DNA from: Sphaerisporangium perillae
GTDB taxonomy: Bacteria; Actinomycetota; Actinomycetes; Streptosporangiales; Streptosporangiaceae
NCBI RefSeq assembly: GCF_023276435.1
Contig: NZ_JALLPO010000035.1
Coordinates: 44,657 to 108,656, forward strand
Length of the DNA: 64,000 bases
Direction of reading: 5' to 3'
In this document: in pieces, positions 8,731-18,921 of the stretch
Layout: each line of letters opens with the position of its first letter
Numbering within the stretch: position 1 is the stretch's first letter
Notes under the pieces: generated by a model
Databases searched by the model: none
Told to the model about the DNA's origin: nothing
What the model saw: the letters and a program-made list of their open reading frames with translations, nothing else
Made by a program: the position numbers and the translations under genes

Positions 8731-9492
8731 TCACCCGAAGTGGGCCTGCCCGCCGTCGAGCGGCACGGTGGCGCCGGTCAGGTACCGCATGTCCGGCCCG
8801 ACGAGGACGGCCACGGCCCGGCCGATGTCCTGCTCGCAGTCGCCGACGTAGCCGAGGGGGATCGTCCGGCGGAACTCCTCGGCCTCCTCGGGGTTGTTCT
8901 CGGTCCACCACTTCAGCCCCGGGGACAGCGCGTGCGGGGCGACGCAGTTGACGCGGATGCCGTCGGAACCCCATTCGACCGCGGCGGTACGGGTCAGCGA
9001 GCGCAGGGCCTGCTTGGCCGCCGCGTACGCCCCGTAGGTGCTCAGATCCCACCGGACCATGGCCGAGGTGACGAGGTTGACGATGCTGCCGCCGCCGCGC
9101 CGCTTCATGTGGGAGTGGCACGCCTTCATGAACGCGAAGGCGGCGAAGGGGCCGCTGCGGAAGCCTTTCTGGAAGCCGGCGTCGCTCATCGACAGCAGCG
9201 GGCCGAAGGAGCCGGAGTAGGCGTTGTTGACCAGGGTGTCCACCCCGCCGAACCGCTCCACGACGGCGTCGACCACCGCGGGGGTGGCCTCGGTGTCGCT
9301 GACGTCGCACAGGAAGGGCTCGGCCGCCGCGCCGCGCTCGTGGATGAGCGCGCAGGTCGTCTCGAGTTTGGCCATGGTGCGTCCGAGCACCGCGATGGAC
9401 GCGCCTTCCGTGGCGAGGGCGAGCGCGATCCCCTGCCCCACGCCTTGACCCGCACCCGTGACAATCGCGACATTTCCCTCGAGGATTCCCAT
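8731..9492 (-). CDS. SDR-family oxidoreductase of the steroid cluster
   Basis: A 253-residue classical SDR with an NAD(P)-binding TGAGQGVGQG, an NNAYSG segment in place of the usual NNAG, the catalytic YAAAK preceded by SAM, and a C-terminal LTGATVPLDGG. The ATG at 9492 opens directly downstream of a divergent promoter region carrying two operator-like palindromes, which suggests co-regulation with the steroid genes. The substrate is not identifiable; a 17-hydroxysteroid or 3-hydroxyacyl-CoA is plausible from context. It is separated by 141 bp from the fadD17-like gene, which has its own operator copies. Confidence 0.85.
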   Translation of the reverse strand: MGILEGNVAIVTGAGQGVGQGIALALATEGASIAVLGRTMAKLETTCALIHERGAAAEPFLCDVSDTEATPAVVDAVVERFGGVDTLVNNAYSGSFGPLLSMSDAGFQKGFRSGPFAAFAFMKACHSHMKRRGGGSIVNLVTSAMVRWDLSTYGAYAAAKQALRSLTRTAAVEWGSDGIRVNCVAPHALSPGLKWWTENNPEEAEEFRRTIPLGYVGDCEQDIGRAVAVLVGPDMRYLTGATVPLDGGQAHFG

Positions 9493-9555
9493 TACTTCCC
9501 GTTCCGCCGGTGGACCGCAATAAGTGGTGTCTACCGGCCCGCTCCGAGCGAGCCG

Positions 9556-9570
9556 TCCCGCTGACCGGAA
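9556..9570 (+). promoter_or_regulatory. operator-like palindrome (TCCCGCTGACCGGAA)
   Basis: First of two copies in the 225-bp divergent region between the SDR gene (start 9492, minus) and the acyl-CoA synthetase gene (start 9718, plus). It is identical to the copy at 8654-8668. Confidence 0.6.
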
Positions 9571-9608
9571 ACAGGCTCACCGAACGGAAAGCATCCGCCG
9601 TGAAGCAG

Positions 9609-9623
9609 TCCCGGTCACCGGGA
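9609..9623 (+). promoter_or_regulatory. operator-like palindrome (TCCCGGTCACCGGGA)
   Basis: Both seven-base arms are fully complementary (TCCCGGT and ACCGGGA around a central C), making this one of the most symmetrical copies in the window. It lies about 95 bp upstream of the acyl-CoA synthetase start. Confidence 0.65.
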
Positions 9624-9717
9624 GCGGATCCCCGGCCTGCCCTCCGATGGCCAGAATGAGCGCCGAAAGACGCACGCCGGCGTCGCGGCGCGGCAGCGGG
9701 AGAGGGAGAGGGAGCTG

Positions 9718-11400
9718 ATGGGGACGTCGACAGATCCGAGAGCCGCCGCGATGGCGGCGGTGGCCCGCTTGACCGGCCCCGGCGGGGACTTCGAACTGGC
9801 CGAGGAGGAGGTCCTCGGCGCGCGCATGACGGTCTTCGCGAACCGCCGGCCCAACCTCGGGGAGGTGCTCGCCGCGTCGGCCGGGTTCGGCGACCGCGAC
9901 TACATCGTGACCGCGGACGAGCGGCTGAGCTTCGGCGAGCACGCGCGCCAGGTCGCCTCGCTGGCCATGGCGCTGCGCGAGGACCACGGGGTACGTCCCG
10001 GCGACCGCGTCGCCATCGACGCGGCCAACCGGCCCGGCTGGATCGTGTCCTTCTGGGCGGCGGTCGCCGTGGGCGCGATCACTGTCGGCTACAACGCGTG
10101 GTGGTCGCGCCAGGAACTGGAGTACGCCCTCGGCCACACGACCCCGAAACTGCTGATCGCGGACACCAAGCGCGCCCGGGACGCCGAGCAGGCGGGGGCG
10201 GCGGGCGCGGGCACGACGGTCCTCACCCTCGAGGAGGACCTTCCCCGGCTGGCCGGCCGGTACCCGGACGCGCCGCTGGCCCCGCACGCCGCCGCCGAGG
10301 ACGACCCGGCGGTCATCATCTACACCAGCGGCACGTCCGGCCGGCCGAAGGGCGCGGTGCACTCCCACCGCAACCTCACCTCGGTCATCGAGTACCACCG
10401 GATGAACGACGCGCTCAGCAAGGCGTTCGGCGATCCCACCGACCCGGCGCGGCGGCGCTACCTGCTCGCGCTGCCGCTGTTCCACATCGCGAGCCTGCAC
10501 AATCTCGCCGTGCCCCGCCTGGCGACCGGCAGCGCGGTCGTCATGCACCAGGGCGCCTTCGACGTGGACCGGGTGCTGCGGCTGGTGGAGAAGGAACGGG
10601 TCACCAACTGGGGCGCCGTGCCCACGATGGCCAACCGGCTGATGGAGCACGGCGACCTGTCGGCCTACGACCTGTCCTCGCTGACCGCCTTCTCGCTGGC
10701 CTCCGCGCCGTCCTCACCGGCGTTCCAGGAGCGGCTGCGCACGGCGTTCCCGGTCGCCCGGCAGGCGCTGGTCGACAGCTACGGCCTGACCGAGTCCTCC
10801 ACCGGGATCACCGTCGCCTCGCCGATGGACCTCCAGCAGGCCCCCGGGACGCTGGGCCGCCCGATCGCCACGGTGCGGGTGGAGATCCGCGACCCGGAGG
10901 GCAACCCGCTGCCCGAGGGCCAGGAGGGCGAGGTCTGCGCCCGCAGCCCGTTCAACATGCTCGGCTACTGGCAGGATCCCGAGGCCACCGCGCGGGCCGT
11001 CCGCGAGGACCGGTGGCTGCACACCGGCGACATCGGCATGGTCGAGGAGGGCCGCCTGCGCCTCACCACCCGCCGCTCCGACCTGATCCTGCGCGGCGGG
11101 GAGAACGTCTACCCCGCCGAGGTCGAGTATCCGCTGGCGGAACACCCGGGCGTCCTGGAGTGTGTCGTCCTCGGCGTCCCGCACCACGATCTCGGCCAGG
11201 AGGTCGCGGCCGTGGTCGTCACCCGCGCCGGGCACCGGACGGACGAGAAGGAGTTGCGCGCCTACCTCGAGGACCGGCTCGCCTACTACAAGATCCCGTC
11301 CCGGTGGCGGATCACCACCGAGCCGCTGCCCCGCAACGCCACCGGCAAGGTCATGCGCCACCGGGTGGAACTTCCCATCACCGGCCAATCGACTTCCTGA
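9718..11400 (+). CDS. AMP-forming acyl-CoA synthetase (FadD family)
   Basis: A 560-residue class I adenylate-forming enzyme. Core motifs are [18 protein letters not shown] (phosphate loop), DSYGLTESS (A5), HTGDIG (A7), [18 protein letters not shown] (A8 hinge) and [11 protein letters not shown] (A10 lysine). Such enzymes make acyl-CoA from acid, ATP and CoA. The ATG at 9718 follows GAGAGGGAGAGGGAG. Because operator-like palindromes lie in its promoter region it probably activates a steroid-derived or other lipid acid, but it is not a close match to FadD19 or FadD3 as I recall them. Confidence 0.87.
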   Translation: MGTSTDPRAAAMAAVARLTGPGGDFELAEEEVLGARMTVFANRRPNLGEVLAASAGFGDRDYIVTADERLSFGEHARQVASLAMALREDHGVRPGDRVAIDAANRPGWIVSFWAAVAVGAITVGYNAWWSRQELEYALGHTTPKLLIADTKRARDAEQAGAAGAGTTVLTLEEDLPRLAGRYPDAPLAPHAAAEDDPAVIIYTSGTSGRPKGAVHSHRNLTSVIEYHRMNDALSKAFGDPTDPARRRYLLALPLFHIASLHNLAVPRLATGSAVVMHQGAFDVDRVLRLVEKERVTNWGAVPTMANRLMEHGDLSAYDLSSLTAFSLASAPSSPAFQERLRTAFPVARQALVDSYGLTESSTGITVASPMDLQQAPGTLGRPIATVRVEIRDPEGNPLPEGQEGEVCARSPFNMLGYWQDPEATARAVREDRWLHTGDIGMVEEGRLRLTTRRSDLILRGGENVYPAEVEYPLAEHPGVLECVVLGVPHHDLGQEVAAVVVTRAGHRTDEKELRAYLEDRLAYYKIPSRWRITTEPLPRNATGKVMRHRVELPITGQSTS

Positions 11401-11477
11401 AGAATTTCTCCATATCCCTTTACCTGCCCCCCGGCGCTCGCGTTTCATACGCCTATCCCGATCTTCAGGAGGGCGCC

Positions 11478-14133
11478 GTGCTCGAGATCACTCGAAGGAC
11501 CGTGCTGAGGGCCGGTACGGCGGTCGCGGCGGGGTCGGTCCTGCCGAACGCCGGCCCTCCGGCCGAGGGCGATCTCGGCCGGCGGGCCCCGGCGAATCTC
11601 AGCCGGTCAGACCCGGCCGATCTCGAGCAGCGCGCCCTGGCGATGAGCCCGCCGGTCTTCCTGCTCGAGACGGCCGTCCCGCCGCAGATGGCTCCGGGGG
11701 ACGGCTCGGCGCTGGCTGTACCTCTTCGACAGGCTGCTGGCCGGGGCCCGGCCGGACCCGGCCCCGCCCTCGGCGGAGGAGACGGCCTCGCTGCGCGCGA
11801 TGCACTCCCGCTACCACGACGAGTACCTCATCGCGCCGGTGAAGGTGGACGACGCCTCGGTCGCCGCCCTCGCCGCACAGACCGGCGCGCTCACCGGCCG
11901 TCCCGTCCACGCCTACCAGTCCCAGATCTACCCGCCGGAGATCGCGACCGAGCTCAAGGCGTTCGCCGACCCCGTCACGCTGAAGTCCTGCACCGACCTG
12001 ATGAAGAGCCTGGCGCAGGCCCATCAGGCGGCGGGCGCCGGCCACCGTGCCACGCTGGCGTCGCTCTACCTGCGCGTCGTCGCCCACCTGCGCGAGCAGG
12101 GCTGGACCCGGGGCAGTTGCCAGGGCACCATCCACCACCTGGGCTACGACATGCGCGGCTACTACGACTCGGTCTACCTGATGCGCGACGCGCTGCGCGA
12201 GGCCGGGCTCCTCGAGGAGGTCCGCGCCGATCTGGCGTGGTTCACCGGGCTCGGCCGGATCTTCCGCGGCTGGCGGCACCGGATGGCCCACGGCAGCATC
12301 ATGGACATCTTCAACACGACCTTCCGCGGCATGCTCGCCGCCGTTCTGCTCCGCGACACCGAGGCGGAACAGGTCGCCTACCTGCGGGTGCTGCGCGACT
12401 GGCTGAACACGGCCCTGCTGCCCACCGACGGCATCCAGGACGGCGTCAAGGTCGACGGGTGCGCCTTCCACCACGTGGGCTTCTTCCCCGACTACGTCCG
12501 CGACGGCTTCACCGGCCTGGCCCCGCTGGTCTACGTGATGAGCGGCGGCGCGTTCCGCATCTCGCGGGAGGCCCACGAGTCGCTGAAGAAGGCCCTGCTC
12601 ACCATGCGCGTGTACGCCAACAGGACCAACTGGCCGATCTCGATCAGCGGCCGCAACCCCGGCGGGGCGACCTCGCTGTCGATCGTGCTGTACCAGTGGC
12701 TCGCGTTCGCCGGGACCCCCGGCGGCTCCGGCGACGTGGACCCCGAGATCGCCGCGGCGTTCCTGCGGCTGCTGCCCGCCGCGCCGACCTCGCAGCAGAA
12801 GGAGCTGGCGGCACGGCTGGCCGCCCGCGGCGTCACCGCCGAGCCCTCCCCCACCGGCAACTGGGCGCTCAACCACGCCGCGCTGGCCGTGCACCGGCGC
12901 GGCGAGTGGCAGGTCACCGTGCGCGGCCACAACCGGTACCTGTGGAGCACCGAGGTGTACGTCGGCGCGAACTGGTACGGCAGGTACAACACCTACGGGC
13001 AGATCCAGGTGCTGCACCGGGGAGACCCGGTGGGCAACGCCGGCAGCGGCTACTCCCAGCCGGGCTGGGACTGGAACCGCAGGCCGGGCAGCACGGTCGT
13101 CCACAAGCCGCTTGAGGAGCTGCGCGCCGACCTGACCGGCGCCATCGAGGAGATGCTGCTCACCGACGCGCGGTTCTGCGGCGCCCACACCATCGACGGC
13201 CGTCACGGCATGTTCGCCATGGACCTGCACGAGCATCCGAAGTACGACGGCTCTTACCGCGCCCGCAAGTCGGTCTTCCTGTTCGACGACCGGATCATCG
13301 CGATCGGCACCGGCATCCAGAACGCCGACACCGTGAACGAGACCGAGACGACCCTCTTCCAGACCCGGCTGGCGGCCAGGACGGCGCCCACCTACGTGGA
13401 CTCCGTGGAACCCGTGGTCGCCTTCCCGCACGACGCGCCGGACCTCTCGCCGCGCTGGCTGCTGGACGACAAGGGCATCGGCTACCACCTGGCGGCCGGT
13501 CGGCGGGTGGCGCTGCGCCGCTCCACCCAGGCGTCGCGCGACAACGCCACCGAGCAGCCGACGAGCGGTGACTTCGCCACCGCCTGGATCAGGCACGGCG
13601 CCGCGCCGCGCGGCGGCCGGTACGAATACGCGATGCTGGTGAACACGACGCCCGGCAGGATGGCCGCGTTCGCCGAGGCGATGGAGGACCCCGCCCGCGC
13701 GCCGTACACGGTGCCGCGCGCGGACACCTCGGCGCACGTGGTGACCGACCGGGAAACCGGCATCACCGGCTACGCGGTGTTCGAGCCGGTGGACCTCACC
13801 CATGGCCCGGTGCGAAAGGTCGACACGCCGTCGATGGTGCTAATCCGCCCGGACGGGGACGGGTTGGTGCTGTCGGTGTGCGACCCGGACCTGAGGCTGT
13901 ACGGCGGCATCGACCCCGACCAGTACGAGCGGGGCCGGTACGTCGGCCACTACAGCCCTTGGTCGCGGCCGTGGCTGACCGCGCCCAGCCATCCTCATCT
14001 GCTGCGGGTGACACTGGAGGGACGCTGGCGCCCGGACGGCGAGCAGCGATGCCGGACGACCATCCGGGGAGATCGCACCGTGGTCGAGTTCACCACCGCC
14101 CACGGCCGCCCCATCCAGGTACGGCTGCGTTAG
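11478..14133 (+). CDS. chondroitinase-type polysaccharide lyase (PL8 family), frameshifted near the 5' end
   Basis: A GTG at 11478 behind AGGAGGG opens a frame with a Tat signal (ITRRTVLRAGTAVAAGS). After ~77 codons the homology passes to the next frame at about 11706-11716, where RRWLYLFDRLLAG begins, and that frame runs to TAG 14133. The first ATG in the second frame is 11800 (777 codons). The catalytic part resembles chondroitin ABC lyase-type PL8 enzymes: TIHHLGYDMRGYYDS, DGCAFHHVGFFPDYV and NWPISISGRNPGG carry the expected His, Tyr and Arg positions. It would be an exported eliminase acting on uronic-acid glycans. One extra base (or two missing) separates signal and catalytic domain, so it is either a pseudogene or contains a sequence error. 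Confidence 0.75.
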
Positions 14134-14421
14134 TCCGGGCCTCGGTTCCCGCACGGGGCCGGAGGTCACCGGGCCCCCGCCCGGGGCCCCGGGGTGAGCG
14201 GCACATCACCGGGCGTAGCCCGCGAAAGGCGGTGATTCGCCGCATAATAGAGATGTCGCTACGTCTCGGGGGCCGTCCAGAGGAGCCCTATGACGTCCGC
14301 GGGTCATCCCCGGATGGCCCCGGTCGTCGCCGGGAACATGCGGAAGATGATCGGCGGCTGAGACCGTCCCGCGTCCCAGCCTGCCTTCGGGCGCGGCCTC
14401 GCCGGTGCGGCTCCGCCCGCT
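14134..14421. other. convergent intergenic region with GC-rich hairpins and a possible 23-codon frame
   Basis: The first 80 bp are GC-rich and can fold (GGGCCCCCGCCCGGGGCCCC around 14175), probably serving as terminator for the lyase gene. Further on, CATAAT at 14243-14248 could be a -10 element. An ATG at 14290 preceded by GAGGAG opens a 23-codon frame ending at 14361. No known peptide was recognised, so the frame is not called as a gene. Confidence 0.3.
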
Positions 14422-14868
14422 TCATCCGCAAGGGGAAAGGTGCCATATCTTCAGCATCGCCCGTGGAACCCGATCCGGGCAGCCACCGGTGTCACCCAGA
14501 TACGACCACGCGCCCTTGCCCCGCTTGCGCCAGACGTGCGGGCCGTCTTGGTAACTGATCGGATCTCCTTTGATGCCGATCTGGCCGAGAGCCCAATAGA
14601 CGTCCTTGGCGGGCGTCGCGCCTTTGATCTTCCCGTAGTAGACAGAGCTGGGACCGTCGACCTTGCTCCGGTCGACGTTCCCGGATTTCCGCCAGTACGC
14701 GTCGGCGAGGCGGCGACGGATGGTCTCGGTCAATTTCAGGTTCACGGCTTTTCCCGCGGCATTGTGAGCCGCGGGAACGGCACGCGCGGCGAACGCCACA
14801 TCGGCGGTGAGGCTCGTTCCGAGGATGACGGTCGTCATTGTCACGGCCGTCAGGGCGGCTCTCTTCAT
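14422..14868 (-). CDS. small secreted protein of unknown function
   Basis: A 148-residue protein with a clear Sec signal peptide (MKRAALTAVTMTTVILG, cleavage near AFAA at about residue 27). The mature ~120 residues are basic and end with two cysteines in GDTGGCP and LSPCG that could form a disulfide. The middle (YYGKIKGATPAKDVYWALGQI) resembles small exported actinomycete proteins of unknown role. ATG 14868 is preferred over TTG 14877 because it places the basic n-region at the start. It follows the secreted Zn peptidase gene on the same strand after 57 bp, so co-transcription is possible. Confidence 0.75.
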   Translation of the reverse strand: MKRAALTAVTMTTVILGTSLTADVAFAARAVPAAHNAAGKAVNLKLTETIRRRLADAYWRKSGNVDRSKVDGPSSVYYGKIKGATPAKDVYWALGQIGIKGDPISYQDGPHVWRKRGKGAWSYLGDTGGCPDRVPRAMLKIWHLSPCG

Positions 14869-14925
14869 GATCACCAATTTCCGGGAGAATGGCGCCCCGC
14901 CGTTCGGCGGGAAATTCGATACGGT

Positions 14926-15636
14926 CTAGGTCAGGCAGCCGTACACGCCGTATCCGGCGCCTCGGGTGAACGCCGCGATTCGCTGGGAGGCGCTTCCGTG
15001 GTCGCTGGCCCTGGTCCAGGGCGTCTTGTCGGCCAGCGCTCCGAGCGCGTCGGCCAGCTCTTCGACGTCGCCGTTCTCGAACCGCAGGATTCCGTCCCGG
15101 GCGGCTCCGTAGAGCGCCACCCCTGCCAGGCAGTCGGCCTGGAGCTCCTTGGCCCGTGACACCAGCCGCTGGTCCAGCAGCGCCTGGACGGCGTGACCCC
15201 ACTCGTGCGCGATGATCAGATAAACCCACGCGTCTCCCGACCGGTAGCCGCGTCTCATGAGCGTGATGTCCCATGCGATGTAGTGGCCCTGTCCGCAGTA
15301 CCACGCGTTGTTGTATCCGAGCCGTGCTCCGTCGCAGTACGGGGCTCTCCGCCCTCCGCCTCCGTAGGCGCCGAATATCCTCGGACGGGAATACCTTCCG
15401 GTGAAGTAGTACGGCCAGTGGGACGCCCAAAACTGATTGACCACGTCCACGGCGGTAGAAATGTCCTGATTCATGCTATCCAGCTGAACGGTGGACATCT
15501 CGGCTCTGGACGCGACGGACGTGGAAGCCGCGCTCGCGGTGGCGCCGAGTTCGGTCGAGAGGAGGGAAACACAGGAAACGATCGCGAGAGTCAGCCAGGT
15601 CATCACCCGTCGTGGCACGCGAAGACCGCCTTTCAT
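14926..15636 (-). CDS. secreted neutral zinc metallopeptidase (YpfJ/Zn_peptidase type)
   Basis: A 236-residue protein with an N-terminal signal sequence (residues 1 to about 37, ending ATASAAS). The zinc-binding HEWGH sits at residues 144-148 and the downstream ELQADCLAG around 164-171 supplies the probable third ligand. The pattern PYCDGARLGYNNAWYC and the final GYGVYGCL provide four cysteines. This matches the putative neutral zinc metallopeptidase family; substrates are unknown. Length fits an exported actinomycete member. Confidence 0.85.
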   Translation of the reverse strand: MKGGLRVPRRVMTWLTLAIVSCVSLLSTELGATASAASTSVASRAEMSTVQLDSMNQDISTAVDVVNQFWASHWPYYFTGRYSRPRIFGAYGGGGRRAPYCDGARLGYNNAWYCGQGHYIAWDITLMRRGYRSGDAWVYLIIAHEWGHAVQALLDQRLVSRAKELQADCLAGVALYGAARDGILRFENGDVEELADALGALADKTPWTRASDHGSASQRIAAFTRGAGYGVYGCLT

Positions 15637-15723
15637 CGGCCGGGCCCCACCGATAAGGGTAAATGTCGGTCTTCATTAGTGAAAGATGGAAGACATTACG
15701 AATCTGCCGCGCCGGCACCGGCT

Positions 15724-18700
15724 TCAGAATGGGAGGAAACGAGCGAGGGCCGTCTCGGCCTGGCGCAGCAGGAGCACGGAGCCTTGCGCGCCCGCCACGA
15801 CCATCGCCTCCCGCAGCGGGGCCGACGCCTCCTGCGGAGACCTGCCGCGGGCCAGGAGCGCCAGCGCCCGCAGGTGCAGGTTCCTGGCCTCGAAGGCGCG
15901 CTCTCCCGTCCTGGCGGCGAGCTCGTCGGCCTCGTCGAGCCGGGCCAGCGCCGCGCCCGGCTCGTCCCGCCGGAGCTCCAGCTCGGCCAGCATCCCCAGG
16001 AAGCAGGGCCGGTTCAGCAGCGTGCCGGTACGGGACAGCTCGTCCAGCCCTTCTCTGACGCGCGCGATCCCGGTCTCCGGCTCACCCAGCTCCGCCTCCG
16101 CCCAGCCGGCCAGGATCGAGCCCATCACGCTGATAGGGGTGATGGAGTGCCGGCTCACCCGTTCGAGAGCCGCGGTGGCGTGTTCCCTGGTGAGGCCGGC
16201 GTCGCCGCGAATCCACGCGAGCCGCGCGGCGAAGATCAGGGCAAGGCCCTCCGGGACCGGGCGCGCGAGCGTGGCGGCCCGTTCCCGGGCCTCGCGGTCC
16301 AGGCGATCGGCCTCGGCGTCGTCTCCCCGCAGCGCCGCCGACAACGCGGCGATGGACCTGCCGTGCACCCGCGGATCGTTGAACCCGAGCGCGGCGGACA
16401 CCTCCCCCGCGCGGTCGGCGAGGCCGATGCTCGACGTCAGCAGCTTGCTCGCCAGGTGCTGCTCTCCCCTGAAGAACACGATCATGCCCCGCGCGTGCAC
16501 GGCGGCGAGCGCGGCCAGCGCGTCGTCGGGGTGCTCGGCGAGATCCAGGGCGATGCGCTCGGCCTCGTCCAGCTGCCCGCCGTTGATCCGCGCGACGCAG
16601 AGCCCCCACGGCGCGGGAACCCACTGGGCGCTCCGCAGGGCGCTGCGCGGGCTGAGATCGCGGGCGCGCAGGAAGGCCGCACGGGCCTGCGGGCTCGCGT
16701 ACCCGTGCCTGCCGGCCAGCAGCGTGCCGAGCCGGACCTGGATCCGCAGCTCCTGGTCGATGCGGTCCTGCTCGCCGGGCAGGGCCCGCGCGAGCTCCAG
16801 GGCACGCCGCAGCAGCGTCTCGGCCTGCTCGTAGGCCAGGGTGCTCTGCGCCCGTCTGGCCGCCTCGAACACGTGCGGGAGCGCGACCGCCGGGCCGGTC
16901 ACCGGCCACGCCTCCCACAGGTGGTGGGCGACCTCGTCGACGTCCGCGCCGGCCCGCAGCATGGCGAGCCCGATCTTCTCGTGCAACCGTGCCCGCCGCA
17001 CATGGCCCAGCTGGTCGTACAGCGTCTCGCGGACCAGAGGGTGGGCGAACCGGTAGCGGCCGACCACGGCGGGGTCCTCTACGAGCAGGCCGGTGACGAC
17101 GGCGGTCTCCAGGCTCTCCAGCAGGCGGTCCTCGTCCAGCCCGGTGACGGTGCGAAGCGGCGCCATGCCGAACTCCTGCCCGGCGACGGCCGCGATCGAG
17201 AGCATGCCCCGGGCGGAGTCGGGCAGCCGGTGCCAGCGGCGGCGGATGACGTCCCGGACCCCCGCGGGGATCTCCCGGGCCAGCCTGTGGCGGATGTCCT
17301 GGTCGGTGAGGGCGCGTTCGCTGCGCAGCATGCGGGCGAGCTCGGTGACGAAGAACGGGTTCCCGCCGGTCCGCTCGTGCAGGACGGCCAGGAGCTCGGG
17401 CGACGCGGCGGTCTCCGTGCAGTTCTTGACCAGCATGGTGACGTCGTCGATGTCCAGCGGGCCGAGCTGGAGCCTGCGCGTGCGCCGTTCCCGCACCAGG
17501 GAGGCCAGCAGGTCGCGGATGGCGGTGGTGTGCTCGTCGTCGCGCAGGGTCGCGATGAGCAGGACGGACGCTCGCCGCGTCTCGGCCGCGAGGTAGCCCA
17601 CGAGCTGTACCGAGGGCAGGTCGGCCCAGTGCAGGTCCTCGAACACCAGCGTGAGGGACCGACGCTCCGCCAGCTTCACGACGACGCGCGCGATGGCGTC
17701 GTAGATCGGGACGCGTATGTGCTCGGAGTCGATCCGCGGGAAGCCGTGATCGGGGCGTGCGGTGGCGTTCACCAGCTCGGGGACCAGCGGTGATAGCAGC
17801 GGCGCGTACGGGCGGGCCGCGCCGGCGAACGCCTCGGGCAGTTCCTCGGCGAGCCGCCTGAGGAGCTGTACCCCGAGCCAGTACGGCGGCGTCGCCGCGT
17901 CCTCCACCGCGCGGCTCCACACGACCAGGGACCCGTGCGCCGCCGCGCGCGAGGTGACCGCCTCCGCCAGCCGGGTCTTGCCGATGCCCGGCTCGCCCAC
18001 CAGCAGGATCGTGCGTCCCTCTCCCTCGAGGACCGCCTTCAGGTCGGTCTCGGCGAGGGTCAGCTCCAGGTTCCGGCCGACGAGCCGCTCGGCGGGGAAG
18101 GCGGGGGACCGCTCGGGCATGGTCAGGGGCGTGATCTCGGGAAGGGCGGGGTCGAGTGCGGCGGACTGGCTGAGGATCTCGTCGAACCGCCGGCGCAGCG
18201 CCGGTCCGGGGTCGATGCCGAACTGGTCGGCCAGCGCGAGCCGCACCGTGTGAAAGGCGTCCAGGGCCTCCGACTGGCGTCCGGCCCGGTACAGGGCGAG
18301 CATGCGCAGCGCCACCAGGCTCTCCCTCAGCGGATGTTCGGCCGTCAGCCGCTCCAGGTCCTCCAAGGCCTCCTGGTGCAGGCCGAGGGCCAGCAGGCTC
18401 TCCGCGTGCGTCTCCATCGCGATCAGGCGCAGGTCGCCCAGCCGCTCCGCCTCCTGCCGCGCGAAGGCGTACTCGGCCAGGTTCTCGTACGGCGTCGCCC
18501 GCCACAGCGCGAGGGCGCCCGCGAGGACGGCGCGGGCGTCGGCGGGCCGCCCCTTGGCGAGCAGGCTCCTCCCCTCCTTGACGGCGTCCTCGAAGACGAG
18601 CGCGTCGACCTGGTCACGGGTGACGGCGATCTTGTACCCGGGCGGCTTGGTGACGATGACCCGGGGAGGCTCGCGCGGGGCTCTGCAGGCCTCGATGACG

Positions 18701-18912
18701 GTGCGCAGGTTGGACACGTACGCGTGCACGGTGCCGGTCGCGGTGGGGGGAGGCAGGCTCTCCCACACCTCCTCGATGATGCGGTCGAGGGACATCACCT
18801 GGCCCGCGCGGGTGAGGAGCACCGCGAGGACCGCCCGCTGTTTCCGAGGTCCGAGGGGTAGCGGCCGGCCCTCCTCGGAGACCTCGAGCTGCCCCAGGAC
18901 GCGGAACTCCAT
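15724..18912 (-). CDS. AfsR/SARP-type regulator with BTAD, ATPase and TPR-like domains
   Basis: A 1062-residue regulator. Residues 1-95 are an OmpR-type winged helix (MEFRVLGQLEVSEEGRPLPL, RAVLAVLLTRAGQVMS). Residues ~98-245 are the BTAD. An AAA/NB-ARC-like ATPase follows, with Walker A GEPGIGKT near residue 305 and a Walker B-like LVFEDLHWADLP. The C-terminal half is helical repeats. Such proteins activate local secondary-metabolism or catabolic genes through direct repeats. The ATG at 18912 is preceded by AAGGGGGT. No biosynthetic cluster lies nearby, so its targets are unknown. Confidence 0.88.
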   Translation of the reverse strand: MEFRVLGQLEVSEEGRPLPLGPRKQRAVLAVLLTRAGQVMSLDRIIEEVWESLPPPTATGTVHAYVSNLRTVIEACRAPREPPRVIVTKPPGYKIAVTRDQVDALVFEDAVKEGRSLLAKGRPADARAVLAGALALWRATPYENLAEYAFARQEAERLGDLRLIAMETHAESLLALGLHQEALEDLERLTAEHPLRESLVALRMLALYRAGRQSEALDAFHTVRLALADQFGIDPGPALRRRFDEILSQSAALDPALPEITPLTMPERSPAFPAERLVGRNLELTLAETDLKAVLEGEGRTILLVGEPGIGKTRLAEAVTSRAAAHGSLVVWSRAVEDAATPPYWLGVQLLRRLAEELPEAFAGAARPYAPLLSPLVPELVNATARPDHGFPRIDSEHIRVPIYDAIARVVVKLAERRSLTLVFEDLHWADLPSVQLVGYLAAETRRASVLLIATLRDDEHTTAIRDLLASLVRERRTRRLQLGPLDIDDVTMLVKNCTETAASPELLAVLHERTGGNPFFVTELARMLRSERALTDQDIRHRLAREIPAGVRDVIRRRWHRLPDSARGMLSIAAVAGQEFGMAPLRTVTGLDEDRLLESLETAVVTGLLVEDPAVVGRYRFAHPLVRETLYDQLGHVRRARLHEKIGLAMLRAGADVDEVAHHLWEAWPVTGPAVALPHVFEAARRAQSTLAYEQAETLLRRALELARALPGEQDRIDQELRIQVRLGTLLAGRHGYASPQARAAFLRARDLSPRSALRSAQWVPAPWGLCVARINGGQLDEAERIALDLAEHPDDALAALAAVHARGMIVFFRGEQHLASKLLTSSIGLADRAGEVSAALGFNDPRVHGRSIAALSAALRGDDAEADRLDREARERAATLARPVPEGLALIFAARLAWIRGDAGLTREHATAALERVSRHSITPISVMGSILAGWAEAELGEPETGIARVREGLDELSRTGTLLNRPCFLGMLAELELRRDEPGAALARLDEADELAARTGERAFEARNLHLRALALLARGRSPQEASAPLREAMVVAGAQGSVLLLRQAETALARFLPF

Positions 18913-18921
18913 CGGACCCCC

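Noticed and set aside
10098..13115. Very long overlapping frames inside the acyl-CoA synthetase and lyase genes, and similar ones elsewhere
   Set aside because: Their products are Arg/Pro/Gly-rich shadows of the real genes, as expected at high GC.
14290..14361. 23-codon frame with a good Shine-Dalgarno
   Set aside because: No recognisable product and no downstream gene on that strand for a leader role; kept only as a note in the intergenic entry.
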